A stretch of 64,000 nt of DNA from Gambelia wislizenii (lineage: Eukaryota > Chordata > Lepidosauria > Squamata > Crotaphytidae). The DNA is taken from NCBI GenBank assembly GCA_030847615.1, contig JAUMIR010000003.1:27278501-27342500 (forward strand), written 5' to 3'. The position numbers were made by a program, and so were the translations under genes. The number at the start of each line of letters is the position of its first letter. Position 1 is the stretch's first letter. The notes beneath the pieces are model-generated. The model saw only the letters and a program-made list of their open reading frames with translations. It did no database searches and was not told where the DNA came from. Of this stretch, positions 33,531 to 45,808 are shown one piece after another.

Positions 33531-33828
33531 TAAATACATCAAAGGCTGTCACTGAGAGGAGGGGCCTCTTTTCTATTGCCAAAGAGGGTAGACCAGGTAT
33601 AATGATTTTAAATTTCAGGAGAGTAGATTTAAATTGAACGTTAGAAGGAATGTCTTGACAGTAAAAACGGAACGGAATTAATTGCCTAGAGAGGTGGTGG
33701 GGTCACCATCTCTGGGCAGTTTCAAAACAGTGGCTAGACAGGTACCTACTGGAGAACCTGCAATGAGTAGGGGGTTGGACTCGATGGCTCATGAGGCCCC
33801 TTTCAGTTCTATGATCTTGTGATTCTAG
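33531..33828 (+). mobile_element. CR1-like LINE, ORF2 end and 3' UTR (right part)
   Basis: Continuation of the element at 31330-32284: AAATACATCAAAGGCTGTCAC is the KY-KGCH motif position, followed by FKLNVRRNVLTVKT, LPREVVGSPSL and a 3' end with GGGGTTGGACTCGATGGC and ATGATCTTGTGATTCTA. It is a different, older CR1 subfamily than the element inserted in it. Confidence 0.83.
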
Positions 33829-34146
33829 GGCAGAAAATGTGTGGCCCAGGGGAGCAAAAACAGTTCCTGGGAGCCATAGTTATCCATCTCTGGTTTCTTC
33901 AGCTCTGAGGTCCTCCTCTCACCAGGCATGCAGAAATAGGGGCCTCAGAGCTTAGAGCCACCTCCTCCTTCTGATGTTGCTCCTTCTCTCTGTGAAAGAG
34001 GGAGAACATGCAACAGCTAGAATAATGGGCTGTTATGCTACTCTAGTGTACCAGTCAAATTCCCGTGTCTGTAATGTGTAGTTTGAATTCGGTGCCTAAT
34101 TTGGTATGGCATGCCTTTTCATTTTGTTTTGCTTGTTTGTTTGTAG

Positions 34147-34297
34147 AGCCAACATGAAGAACTAAAGAAGCAGCATTCAGACCTGGAAGAGGAACATAGG
34201 AGACAAGGAGAGGATTTTAGCCGTGTGGTGAATGATCACAAGCAGAGATATGCAGAGCTACAGCAAGAGAAAGAGCAGGAATTGTCAAAGCTGAAGG
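34147..34297 (+). CDS. GOLIM4: GOLIM4 coding exon (fourth in window), coiled coil
   Basis: Seen: acceptor TTTGTAG ends at 34146; the donor is GTAGAG at 34298. The exon has 50 full codons plus one base. It starts SQHEELKKQHSDLEEEHRRQ and ends with a Gln/Glu/Lys-rich run finishing in ELSKLK. The charge-rich pattern with regularly spaced Leu is a long coiled coil, matching the stem of GOLIM4. The extra G joins the next exon to give a Glu codon. The next intron is only 200 bp. Confidence 0.93.
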
Positions 34298-34497
34298 GTA
34301 GAGAATACTGCTACTTAATTAAAATTTGTGTATAGGAGAAGAGAGAGCCAATACCTTAGAATCAGCTCCCTCTTATTTCATTGAACTAGTTTTCATTAAG
34401 ACTCAAAAGTAAATATTTAAATCTGTGAACAATTTGAATCCTCCGATAAGAAATACATCTGTAGGATCAATTTTTGTTTACATTTGATTTTTAACAG

Positions 34498-34580
34498 AAT
34501 CCATGTATAATCTGCGAGAAGAGAACAGGCAGTTGAGGAAAGCCCATCAAGATATTCATACCCAGCTACAAGATGTGAAG
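34498..34580 (+). CDS. GOLIM4: GOLIM4 coding exon (fifth in window), coiled coil
   Basis: Seen: acceptor TTTTTAACAG ends at 34497 and a strong GTAAGA donor starts at 34581. Two bases complete the shared Glu codon, then 27 codons follow, reading SMYNLREENRQLRKAHQDIH and then TQLQDVK, ending in phase 0. The register continues the coiled coil of the previous exon. The order and wording match GOLIM4 closely. The ~200-bp intron between this exon and the previous one is by far the shortest in the window. Confidence 0.93.
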
Positions 34581-37500
34581 GTAAGATTTGAATCTCTGCA
34601 AGGCAGTGTTATTTGGTGGGGGAGGGGGGATCCTCCTGTTTGCAAAAGGGAATAGAAATCTTGCAACTGGAATAATAAGTTGAAGATTCAGACATGACCT
34701 TTCCAGCTTAATGGAAAGAAAATGTTTTGGGAAACTTCTTAAGCACACACATACAATCTTGTCTTGGGGGCATCTACACATAACTCCAAGCCAGGTGCAC
34801 CATGCAGAAAGAAACCTGTATTCGTCTTCCTGCACTGGCCATGCTGGCTGGGGAATTCTGGGGGTCCAAAAGTAGTCCAAAAGTTACTTTTTCAAGCTTC
34901 AGTTATAATTTATTTGTGAAATTCTCTTTGTCTCAGGAATAGCCATGGTTTATTTATACTGTGCCACTGGTATATGCGGTACCTCTCAGGGTTAAATATG
35001 TGTGATATGTGATTTATATCCTGATTCTTAACAGGGCTGACCTAAGAAATTTGTCTGCCTGAGTCAGAACAACAAATGGTCCCCCCCACCCTAAGGTCAT
35101 AATGCATAGTATTTAAAGCCAACCATGTTATTTTACCACATGAAACAGAAAATCTCCCAAGCACCTCTCCCTGTTCCTAAGGTAAAAGCAGAATAATAAG
35201 ATGCTAAAAAAAATTAGCCATATTGATGATGCTGAAAATATACTGCTTTAAGCAGCTGTGTCACTCTATCTAATGATAGGACTGGCTCTGACCCTTAATT
35301 AACAACATTCAAACCAGTTCACAAATTGCAATAAATTACAGTAACAGAAACTGTATAATTAATAAATAGTAGTTTACACAGAGCTTGGGAGAAAATAGGT
35401 TTTGACTACTATCTCCAAAATCCTCCAGCCTGGATGGGCAGTGTTCATGATGTCTAAGGATTCTGGGAGTCAAAGTCTTAAGCAACATTTCCAGCTCTGA
35501 GTGAAAGAATGTGTTGAAAGCAACTAGCACTTAGCAGCTATATAACATGTTATACGGGGAACCTAGATAGGCCCCTGCTCTCAGTGAGTTTACATTCTAA
35601 GGCCAGGATCCATCTGTGTATTTATGTATCTGTTACCAGTGAAGTTGAGGCTTTCTTCACCACTACCTCTTGCCTCTGTGGTGCCAAAGACCTGTTCCAG
35701 AGGAATCCATAGCCCTCCAGAGCAGGTTTTTAGAGTGCATGGGGACTTGTAAGAGGGAGAGGAAAATTTTGATTCTGGTAGAAAGAGCAAAATCAAGCAG
35801 AAGTACAAGTCACCCCCTGTATCCGCAGGGTATACATTCCTGGACTTACTGTTTATAAATAAAAAACAGATAATAGTGAACCTCCATAGAATACCATAGA
35901 ATCACACTGGAAGATCTAGAAAATGCCTAGAGAGGATGCCTCTCTAGGCATCTGAAACTCCTCCAACATGACTCTGTGGTCAACTTTCAGCAGAAGACCT
36001 CCAGGAGGACCACCAGATGCCCAGAGAACCTCCAGATGCCCAGAGAGACCTTCCAAATGCCTAGAGAGACCCCCCCCCCCAAACTGTGGTTAAATGAAGC
36101 CATGGTTACTGATACCGCAGATATAGGGGACAGCCTGTATATCATTGGATCCTGGCCTAATATGGACATTTGGAAAACAGGAAAAAGGAGGTGGATTCAG
36201 GGATAGAGAGGGGAGAGTGTGGGTAAACATGCGTATGTTTAGAAAAGGAGAAAGTAGTCTTTGAGGAAGGATTTCAAGGACATAAAGCATAAACTCCAAA
36301 TATGAGCTATATTACCTATACAGGCCAGATTGCCTATGGTAAACATGTGCTTAACCTTCATGTTTGATAAATAAAGGCATGTCTCTGTGGGATTGTGTCC
36401 TTGTTATGTTTACTTCTGCAAAACAGAAGTGACATGGGGGAGCAATACAGGGCAACATGAATGATTTCTTGGGCTGGAATGTGCTTTGGGTGTGCTGGGA
36501 GGGCACCCTTTACTGGCATTGTTCTTTTCCAGGCTCAGCTCTGGAAGAACAAGGCATCTGCAGGACTGTATGTCTGTCAACAGCTATTGGCAAGATACCA
36601 AAATGAAAACTTCATATTCTATAGCAATTTTGGTATCTGTTTACTAGATGCTGTGGACAAAGGACAAGGGATGAAATACTGACACCATGGCTTGTTTCCC
36701 TGTTTCCTTGTGGGTACTCCCTGGCTAGGGTGACAGACAAAAAGTTGAGCTAATTGGTTCTTATATTCTTAGGGAAATCAGTACATCCCCTCTTGCAAAA
36801 TAGTTGCATCATTTTTTCCAGGCATGTCTTTGCAGCAGTTTCGTTTCAACTTAAGTTGGAATTCCAAATACTGTATACTTTTTTATCCCTGCCACTCCAG
36901 TACCAAACTCCAGAGTTAGAGGCACATCTGAAGTCAAAAGGCATAATCAGTTTTATTTAGTGGGAGAAACCTATTTAGTTTCTGAAGCTCTTTGGTTTCT
37001 GGTGTCTTAGGCTGTCAAGAAATGAGAAGTACTAAGACAGATGGAATTTTTCCTACTGTTGAGTGGTAGCTATTGTCAAGTGTGGCATCTCTCACTTCTT
37101 TCAGTACAGGCTGCTACAATTTAATGCCCCTATGTGAAACTTGTGACCATGACTAAGAGCAAGAGTGAGAATCTTACAACCTTCCAGGTGTTGTTGAACT
37201 GCATTTCCTAGCAACCCTAGCTTGTACTGTCAATGATGAGGTGTGCTGGGAATTCCAGTTTAACAGTATCTGGAGTGTTGCATGATTTCTGCCCTTCATT
37301 AAGAGACATTGGAAGCTGGCAAAAGGAAGATGCACTCTCTTCCTGAGCTAATCCAATTTTTTTCTTTTCATTGCAGCTAATGAAAATGTTTACACAAACC
37401 TTAACCATGGCTGATGATGTCAATCTTGGAAAGTTACATTTTTAATGAAATAGTTCATTCCCATTATTTGTTGTAGCATTTGCCAAGTAATTCATTGCCA

Positions 37501-38180
37501 TTAATCATTGTGATTGTTGCCCTGCTCGTTATCCTTTTCATTACTTTTTTTTTTGACTGCCCACCATCCTAGGATTGATAAGTGATAGGCATAAAATTTG
37601 AAAATTTATATTAATAATTCCCAAAAAAATGCTTTTAAAATGATATTTAAATGTAGCTAGAAAACACTGGTCATTATGCCAGTAAACCTTTCCCTGTTTT
37701 TTGCATTATTTTTTAAATGAAGCTTCATTGCACATGTTATCAAAAAGAGGGTGGTGGTAAACAAACTTGGTGGTAAACAAAACAAAAAGCTCTGGGCTGG
37801 TTTTATCAAGGTTCCTTGCTTAATTAGGGTTTGAAGCAGTTAGCAAACCTTGGGTTTGTATTAAGCATGGCTAAGGTTGATGTTCCCTTGATCTGTCAGT
37901 AAGGCAGGAGTGGAAATACATTCTGTTGACAGAGCTAGTGTGTGGGAGTCTCTTCCTAGCTTCTAAATCATAGTTACATCTGTATCAGCCCCATCTCAGA
38001 AAGGCATCTTAACTGAGGTTTTGGTAAGATTGGAAATATATTTAGTGAATTGGTTAGTAGGCAGCTGATAAATCAGCTCTTCAGAATATCTCTTTTTTTT
38101 TTTCTTTGAAAAATGATTGGCACTTGCCTTGATGAAGCACACTTGGGATCAAATTTGATGTGCTGTTTTCTTTTGTGTAG
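34581..38180 (+). other. GOLIM4: GOLIM4 intron, few repeats
   Basis: The only confident repeat is the pogo-like MITE at 35806-36137. A short piece at about 34770-34890 (containing GGGGAATTCTGGGGG and AGTTACTTTTT) resembles one arm of the foldback at 10108-10966. A small imperfect foldback lies at about 37175-37285. The rest, including 36140-37170 and 37290-38180, holds nothing I can assign. Confidence 0.6.
35806..36137. mobile_element. Pogo/Tigger-like MITE (family C, copy 1)
   Basis: Left CAAGTCACCCCCTGTATCCG and right GCAGATATAGGGGACAGCCTG are imperfect inverted ends bordered by TA (35804-35805, 36138-36139). The interior motifs ATAGAATACCATAGAATC and CACTGGAAGATCTAGAAAAT recur at 44727-44955. 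A short tandem repeat of CCAGATGCCCAGAGA-like units has expanded at 35990-36070. Confidence 0.72.
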
Positions 38181-38264
38181 CTGCAGCATAAGAATTTACT
38201 CTCCCAACATGACCAGCTTGTAGTGACATTGGAAGAACACAAGAGTGCGCTAGAAGCTGCACAG
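38181..38264 (+). CDS. GOLIM4: GOLIM4 coding exon (sixth in window), symmetric cassette
   Basis: Seen: acceptor TTTTGTGTAG ends at 38180 and donor GTCAGC starts at 38265. The exon is exactly 28 codons, phase 0 on both sides, reading LQHKNLLSQHDQLVVTLEEH and then KSALEAAQ. From memory of the family, a shorter GOLIM4 isoform lacks a 28-residue block matching this exon, so it is probably an alternative cassette; I could not check this. The GTC donor is somewhat weak, consistent with optional inclusion but not proof of it. Confidence 0.92.
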
Positions 38265-39205
38265 GTCAGCCAGAAAAGTGGCTTTGAATTAGCCTCCAGT
38301 TTTAATGAATTGAGTTTGCGGGGGTGTTCCCCTCCTTCCTTAATATCTTCCTAAAAATGCCTTTCCCCTTTCTTTCTGCTGTTGGCAACTTTTTTGCATG
38401 CAAACTGTTTTTTGGGGTTTTTTTTTGCGGGGGTGATTTGTTTTGTTTTTTGCATGGGGATCTCTGCTTAACAGCTGGCTGCACTCTTGGAGAGAGAAAT
38501 CCATGCCTGGAAGGATTTCTACTGAGCCAAAATTATAGCACAGTAAATTACTGGTGTTTCTTGACAGCTCTATTATGGGCTTGAGTGAATGCATCTATGG
38601 ATAAAAGCTGCATTTTTTTTTTCTTTTCTGAAGACTGCTGAGTCTTTAGTGGGATTTCTTCTGTTCTGCAATCTGTATAATGCAAGGTCTCAGATCTTTT
38701 GTGCATGTGTGTGTGTGTGTGCGCACATGTAATTTTATAAGTACGTTTACTTTGGTTCCAAAGGATGATCAATTCAAAATGGGAGCAGGCCCATTGTGTT
38801 GTATATTATCCATCCTAAAGCAAGTTTAGTTGTTATTCCATTTTATCTTCAAAATTGATAAAAATGTATCCCTGCCAGGTAGGGGAAACAAATTAATAGG
38901 AGGTCCATGCTCAGCATCACAGTTGGATAGGGAAGTATTATCTGTTCAAGAACCCAGAATGGCCAGAGGAGTTTATATTCTTCCTATGAACCCCTTTGCC
39001 TTCCAAACAGTCTCCTGGATCATTGATCTCAGGATTTTGTCTGGCCTCTGCCTTATCCTGAGTAGACCATTCTGCCCATGAAGACTGCTGCTGATAAAGA
39101 AAGGGCAAACAAGGGTCTGTTTTCTCACCCTAGAAAATCACTGAGCCCCAAAATATAATGGGACATTGGAAAAAACAAAACTAGAAATGGTTGACTTGTT
39201 AAATA

Positions 39206-39963
39206 CAGTCCCCCCCTCCACATTCACGAGGGTTAGGGTCACAAGACCCCTGCAAATGTGAAAAAAGTGAATAAAAATAGCCTCCCCACCACTCGTCCAC
39301 ACACCCCCACCCTTCCAAAGTGGTGACAGGGCTTTTGAAGCCTCGTAGCTGTTTCTCAGCCACCCCCCACCCTCCCAAAGCCTGCCCGCCACCCCCTGGC
39401 CCTTCCCAAAGCAGCCATGGGGCTTTGGGAAGGGCTGGAGGGTGACGAGTGGGTGGTGGGGAGGCCTTTCAGCCACACACCCCACGGCAGCTTTGGGAAG
39501 GGCCGGGGGGTGGCAGGTGGGCAGTGGGGAGGCTTTTCAGCCACACACATCACCCTTCCCAAAGCGGCCATGGGGCTCGAGAAGCCCGAAGGCCGCTTTG
39601 GGAAGGGCCAGGGGTGGCAGGCAGGCGGCAGGGAGGCTTTTCAGCCACCCCCACCATCCCAAAGCCACGACAAGGCTTGAAAAGCCCCATCGCCACTTTG
39701 GGAAGGACAGGGGGTGGCGGCTGAGAAGCACCTTTGCCCCAAACTCCCCACTCTCCTGAGGCTTGTCTCTCCACCCGAAACGGAACCAAGCCCCAGGAGA
39801 GCGGGGAATTGGGTGTGTGGTATGCTTGTGGAGCGCTCCATTTAAACCAGCTCCCTCCCTTGTATGCGAGTGAGAGAAGCTAATTTAAACGGGATGCTTG
39901 CTCAGGAAACCGCAAATAGACGGAACCACAAAAGTTAAAGCCGCAGATGTGGAGGGGCAACTG
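39206..39963. mobile_element. Pogo/Tigger-like MITE (family B, copy 2)
   Basis: Left CAGTCCCCCCCTCCACATTC and right AGATGTGGAGGGGCAACTG with TA at 39204-39205 and 39964-39965. The GC-rich interior holds repeated hairpins of the form CTTCCCAAAG...CTTTGGGAAGG (for example 39412-39435 and 39553-39605) separated by GAGGCTTTTCAGCCAC blocks. Open frames here are low-complexity and not genes. Confidence 0.83.
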
Positions 39964-40044
39964 TAAATATTTATAACAACCAAAATGTAGCAGGGGCAAC
40001 CTGAAAGCTATCTGGAACTGCCATGGTTGGAGGCTTTCAGTTGT

Positions 40045-40060
40045 CATCATCATCATCATC
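40045..40060. repeat. CAT microsatellite
   Basis: A short pure run, TCATCATCATCATCATC. Confidence 0.9.
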
Positions 40061-43055
40061 CAGTGAGGGAAGTCTGGCTGGGCTAAAAACAGCATTGTGG
40101 GTCTCATGATTCCTTCAGTTGCTGCTGATGGCTTCCATATCAGTGAGCTGATCTGAGTTTTAATGTGAACTTTAAAGGTACTAACCAAGGTGTTAAAGAG
40201 GTTTCGGTGGGTGGGTGGGATTCTTCACCTTGAGTATCCTTTAAAGTTCATACTAAAGCCCACACACAGTGTGTTCCTTGCCCCACTGTCATGGAAGCCA
40301 CCAGCCACCAATGGATCCCACCCTTATGCTAGTTCTTCCTAACAGCTAAACTAGCAGTGTTGTACTGACTCTGGTCTTCCAGTTGGATTAATTCTTACCT
40401 TCTCTCTTGAGGTTTGAAGAAGTTCAAGAAGGGAGAGTTAGGATCTGAGGCAGAGTCCAAGATCTAGTCAGGTTGTTGGGAGGCAAAAAAAGAGCAGATG
40501 GGATGTCCATTAGCAGAGCTTAGCAAAGTTACCTACACCTTCCACAGTCCCCCAACCAGCACGGCCCCTCTAGATTCTGTGAGCTGTAGGCCAAAAACTT
40601 TGTCAAACTCTGCCCCATTTAGTACTTTGGGTGATCTTGGAACCACAATAGGTTCCTACAAGTCTCCATCTGTGCAGGGTTTTTCCTCGGTCTTACACAC
40701 TTCCTCCATGGAAGATCCTTACAAACAACAACTTGTAGGGAGAGTTTGCAAACTGCTTGTTGACTGGGAGGTAGTTGCTTGTATATCAGGTGGGTAATAG
40801 TTTCTATGTGTGTTTCAGAGAAGAGGAAAAAGAAAGGGATATGATAGAGATCTGGTTTCCTGAGACTTGCCTGTCCTGTTCCCTGTCCTCTCTCTTTGTA
40901 GGCTTTTGTGCAGTACTCATTTCACTAGACATGACAGGAAGACCAAAGAGAAAAGAGTATATGTGTTGTGTTAGAAATAATAGCTAATCCACATCTTTCT
41001 GAACTCCCTTAAGTTATTGTCTGTCTCCTGTTTACAACTGGAAACTGTCAGCCCTTTGAATTCAGTACTGTTGCTTGCCCTGCCTTTGATTCCCACCCCT
41101 TTACTTCTACTCTATTATTGCAACTTCTTCCCACAGGGTTTTTCCTACTTGATGGAAATATCTGTATCTCTTTCCTTTTGCGGCTTTATGGCAAATAAGT
41201 ACCTTAGGTGGAATTCAGGTGTACTAGGTTGTTTTGTTTATATCAAGGTTATAATGCAACCCCCACCAAGGTACTGAATTATTAGTGAATGGATTATTTT
41301 ATATTTACTTACAACATTTCTATGCCATCCAATAACATACAATTCTCTGGATTCACAGTTAGTGGTAAGCCTGGTTCCAGCTTTTCATGAGTACTCACAG
41401 AAATGTATAACACAGGCACAGTATACAAAGATGATGTGGAAGATCTTCAGGGATGCATGGATCAGCTCCGTGAATCTTCCATTGAACATTCCCTGTAATT
41501 TGTTCCATCATTTCTAGTAGGATTCCTCCCCCTCCCAATTTTTGTAAAATTCACAAAGTATTCACATTATTTTGTGCAACAGCAGTAATGTGCCACAATA
41601 CACATATCCAAACACATTTCTGAACAACCTTACTCTTTGTGTAAGACTTTTGACTTTTCATGCCCCCGTAATAACCTCTTCTGTGGCCCTTTTTGCTTCT
41701 ACTTTTCTGTTTATTTTTTTTTAAAACCTCTTATCATACACACATTTGCAGCAGTATACAAATTTTCTGGGTTGTACTGAACTCTCTCTGCATCTCACTG
41801 CAGTTCAAAGTGCACATATGTTACTTTTCTTTTTATAAGACACAATCGCATAGAAGCTGGAGTCTCACTTTCTCGTTGCGCCATCATCACTTTCAACTTG
41901 CTCCAAAGGATAGTAAACTTGTAAACCAAAGGTCCCTCATGGATTTCTCCAAAATTCCTAGATTCTGTCCCATCCATGCAGTATCTTCTCCTCTTCCTGA
42001 GTGGAAAGAGTTGTGCGGATGGAGCAACAATGGATGTGGCTTGTAGCGGCAACTGTCAGTGTCATAAATGCTGGCTGAAATCCATTTGCGAATCCCAACT
42101 GATTGAATCAATTGTTGCACAGTAAGCTATTGATTATGGAAACGCCTTTGATTTATTACAGTACCTCTATTCTAGTTGAGACTAGTAATTGGATTTAGGT
42201 TGCTGGTTTAGACTGGGAGGGAAGAGCAGCCCTGAAGAACTTCCACACACAGTGGTCTTGTTATGAGAGGTATAGGCCTGTGGGGGAAAATGGTGAAATT
42301 GGAGGAAGGGATTCTCGTCCCTGGGGTGCAAAAGTGGTGGTGGTGATGGGGAGACACTTTTCTGCTAGACCTTCATATCTCTAGTTGTGACCCAGTAGAT
42401 ATGCTGTGCCAGAATTGTGTTATTGAACTACCTACACCACGGCACTTTGCCTTTTGTTCCAGGTTGTTTTGTTTCATAGTATGTTCCTAGTAGAGGCTTC
42501 TCATGGGCAACTGTTTGGCCCTAGTGGCAAACAGGTTGCTGGAGTAAACAGGCCCTTAGATTGATCAAGCAAGGGTCTCTCAGGTTCTCATATATATGCA
42601 GTTTTATTAAGAATGGGAAGTCGTTTTTCTGACAAGTGTTAGAACAAGTGCATGAAATTAATCTTTATGCTTTTCTTAGGGGTGGTGGTGGTTCTGTCTT
42701 CACTCCATAGAACTTTCTGTTTGTGAATGTCTTCTTTTTGAAAGGTTGAAGAGAAATGTAATTTTTCATTTTTGACATTTTGTTCCCTTTCTGTGTGACA
42801 TAAAAGAACTAATGCCAATTTCTGGGCTGTGGGGATTTTCTGCTTTGCATGCCTGCTGTAAAGTACTAAATTGGTGCACTCTGGCACAGAGTAACATGTA
42901 GTTCCAGCAGATGGGTGGGTTTTTTTCCCCCTCTCCTGATGAGCATGTTTAAGTTAAAATGCCCATATTGCCTCTGAGCTACCAGCTTCCATGCAATTTT
43001 TAACAAGAAACAGCTCATCTGACAGTGATATCTAATGGTTGCATTTGAATTCTAG

Positions 43056-43217
43056 TCTCAGGTGGAGGAATACAGACAGTTGAAGGACACCCTGAAAAAG
43101 ATGCCTAGTTTCCAGAAGCCAGAAAGCTTTAACCAGCCACATGTTCAACTAGTGACACCAGCACCTTCCCCGCTAAGCGATTCCAAAGCTCATGGCACAG
43201 ATGCTGGTGAAAAGCAG
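43056..43217 (+). CDS. GOLIM4: GOLIM4 coding exon (seventh in window), end of coiled coil
   Basis: Seen: acceptor GAATTCTAG ends at 43055 and donor GTAATA starts at 43218. The exon is 54 codons, phase 0/0. It opens SQVEEYRQLKDTLKKMPSFQ, matching the GOLIM4 stem end, and then turns into a Pro/Ser/Thr-rich, low-helix stretch (around VTPAPSPLSD) ending in GEKQ. The first third is conserved family sequence. The rest diverges from the mammalian protein as I recall it, as expected for a flexible linker. Confidence 0.9.
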
Positions 43218-43693
43218 GTAATAATAGCTGACTGACAAAGCTATCTTTGATTTTCATTGTAATCCTTAGCATTTATACAAAACTTTTTGAGTCTGCAAAA
43301 AAAATTCACATGATGTCAAATAATCCTTACAGCAGGCTTGTAAATTGGGTCAGCTATGGTCACCATTGGGGCCCATGGAGTAAGTGGAGTTGGGGATGAC
43401 AAAACATCATGTTCAACCATAGTTAAGGAAACTTTTCACTTTGGCTGATGTCAGAATTGACAACCTGTGGCTTGTCATCATTCAGAATATTAGAATCTGA
43501 AATCATTGTTCACAGAATTTGGTTTCTGCTAATTGTGATTTGCTGTTATATCTGAGATGACAGACCATAGTTATAGTAATTAGTCTGCACCATAGAAATG
43601 GAAGTGTTGAACAAATTAATAACCAAAGCAGACAAACATATCTAAACCATGACTTGTCTGTATATTTTGACGAGTGAATGGTATTTTGAATTA

Positions 43694-44436
43694 CAGTTAT
43701 CCTTTCTTATTTGCAGCTTTCCATTTCATGGTTTTATGTATTCGTGGAACTCTAACAAGTGCAGGGGGTTGCTCATCCTTCCGCTCCCTCCCCCTCGTGG
43801 CTGAGCAAACCCCCGCGCTGGTGAAAGCCAGCAATCGGGCCGATGGGGGGGAAAAAAAACCAATGAAAAGCCAAAGAATGAGCAAAGCCTCACCGCAAAG
43901 CTGCCAGGGGGGGGTGTTGCTTGGTCTTCAGCTTTTCACCCCAAGGGAACGAACATCGAGCAAACCCCTCACTGAGGTTTTCATTTATTGTGGGATGAAA
44001 AGCCAAAGAATGGGCAAAGCCTCACCGCAAAGCCACGGGAGGTGTTGCTCATTCTTTGGCCTTTCATCCCACAGGGAACACCACAGGTTTGCTTGGCTTT
44101 CTGGTGAGCAAGGGGGGGGCTTGCTCGTTGGCAGGGATATGGTGGTGGAGGCATGGTGGGCGCAGCGGTGGAGGCCCCAGGGGTATGGTGGCAGCAGGAG
44201 CATGGTGGTGGTGACGGAGTGAGCGATGGTGGTGGTGGCAGCAGCAGCAGGGGAGGAGGAGGCCTGGGAGACCTAGGCGGGCAGGGTTGGGCCACAAGCC
44301 TCTCTCCTGACATTCCTCCTCCTTCCATCCACGCCCCCCAATCAATCTTTACATACATTTTTATTTGTGCTTTTTTTTTCCCCACTTTTGTGGGGGTCTT
44401 ACACTCCTAACCCCCATGAATAAGAAGGGACGACTG
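43694..44436. mobile_element. Pogo/Tigger-like MITE (family B, copy 3)
   Basis: Left CAGTTATCCTTTCTTATTTG and right CATGAATAAGAAGGGACGACTG with TA at 43692-43693 and 44437-44438. The interior has complementary blocks around GAAAAGCCAAAGAATG (43866, 43998) and CATTCTTTGGCCTTTCATC (44048), and a G-rich GGT/GGA tract (44140-44280). No coding content. Confidence 0.8.
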
Positions 44437-44726
44437 TATATCTTTAATGCAGTCCATCACTGTAGATCAGTAGAAGCTATCCCCAGGCCCTTCAAACCAC
44501 CTAATCCACCTGGGTCTCCACTGACAGAGGTAATAATAATGGTGGTAGTGGTGATTAACTGTATTTATAACCCACCTTTTCTCCAAAATGGGAGTTCAAG
44601 ATGGCTTACAAGTTTAAAACCAATATAATTAAAACACACAAAAGAGCAAGAATAAAATGGAACTGAACTACTAATAACAGTAAAAAAATACAGTTAAATT
44701 GATAAAAAACAGTTTAAAAGAGTAGC

Positions 44727-44955
44727 ACAATTTGACTCCTGTATCCGTAGGTGTAATGTTGCTGTACTTACTGTGGATACTTGAAACTGTGGATAATAGC
44801 AAACATTGAAATAAATGACTTCTGGCCCAACTTCTGTTGGAAGCATACCATAGAATTGCACTGGAAGACCTAGAAAATGCCTAGAAAGGACATACTTTTT
44901 TCAGATGTGGATAAGTGAAACTGGATTCCAGTCCTGTGGATACGGGGTCAACCTG
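44727..44955. mobile_element. Pogo/Tigger-like MITE (family C, copy 2)
   Basis: Left CAATTTGACTCCTGTATCCG and right GTGGATACGGGGTCAACCTG are imperfect inverted ends; TA follows at 44956-44957. Shares GGAAGCATACCATAGAATTG and CACTGGAAGACCTAGAAAAT with 35806-36137. The left boundary is uncertain by a few bases. Confidence 0.68.
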
Positions 44956-45720
44956 TACAGTTAAAACAATAAAAACAGTACAGCACCATTCTAAGAGCCC
45001 TTTCTTTAAAAACAATGAGTTCTCAAAAGACTGTCAGAATAAAAAAAAATGTATTTACATGTCAACAGAAAAACTGCAAGGAGTGGTCCATTCTAGCCTC
45101 CCTAGAGAATGTCAGGGGATGATAAGCCACACAATCCCCATCAGAAGCCCAAAAAAACCTGTCTCAGTAGACTCAGTAGCAACCCACTCCCAAGAATACT
45201 CACACACAGAGTGTTGGATGTCCAAATAAGCAAGAGGCACTTTTATCTTCAAACTCAGTTGCAATATATACAAATATTTGCAATTCCAGAAGAAACTGCT
45301 TCACCAGGCCTCAGCACTCACAGGAAGAAGAGTGAGCTCTGCTATGAGCCCTCCCATATACACAGTTACAGGGCATTGGCTTACTCAATCACATTATCTT
45401 ACACACCAATAAGAACCCTCCTTCTGTAGCTAAGGAAGACTAGGCAATTCATGGAGTCAGCCATTTTGACGAGGCATGATTCTGCAGTTTGTTTGGCCAT
45501 TTTAAAATGGAGTTCTAACTCCTGACAGAGAATGTGTTCCAGTCGCTTCCAACCTTTAGACTTGTTTCCTCAAGGGGAGCGTAGCCCCATTCAGGACAGA
45601 TCACAGGGGGAATGCATTGCCCAACTGATGTGGAAGCCACCAGTTGCCATTGGTCAAGCCCACAAGTCAATCTAGGCATCGTATTTCCTCCCCATTTTCC
45701 AACATTGGGATGTTGAAGAA

Positions 45721-45808
45721 GATCGTGATTCCTGCATGGCAGGGGGTTGGACTGGATGGCCCTTGTGGTCTCTTCCAACTCTACAATTCTGATTCTATGA
45801 TTCTATGT
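45721..45808 (+). mobile_element. CR1 LINE, 3' end fragment
   Basis: GATTCCTGCATGGCAGGGGG, then TTGGACTGGATGGCCCTTGT and a tail of GATTCTATGATTCTATG. Only the 3' UTR is present. Confidence 0.83.

Larger units (their letters stand above)
29040..34146 (+). other. GOLIM4: GOLIM4 intron with split foldback and nested CR1 elements
   Basis: A foldback MITE (29790-30425) is split by an RTE/BovB 3' fragment. A CR1 (31330-33828) is split by an opposite CR1 that itself carries a pogo-like MITE. The remaining 29040-29780, 30430-31330 and 33830-34146 show no assignable features apart from a partial dispersed repeat at about 30560-30650. Confidence 0.7.
38265..43055 (+). other. GOLIM4: GOLIM4 intron with a large pogo-like MITE
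   Basis: One 758-bp GC-rich MITE (39206-39963) and a short CAT repeat (40045-40060) are recognisable. 38265-39200 and 40065-43055 show no exon, RNA gene or assignable mobile element. A TG-rich run lies at 38702-38722. Confidence 0.6.

Noticed and set aside
43694..44436. Several open frames of 80-180 codons
   Set aside because: They lie wholly or mainly inside a GC-rich pogo-like MITE and are repetitive; same reasoning for frames in 32800-33230, 39140-39840 and 58870-59420.
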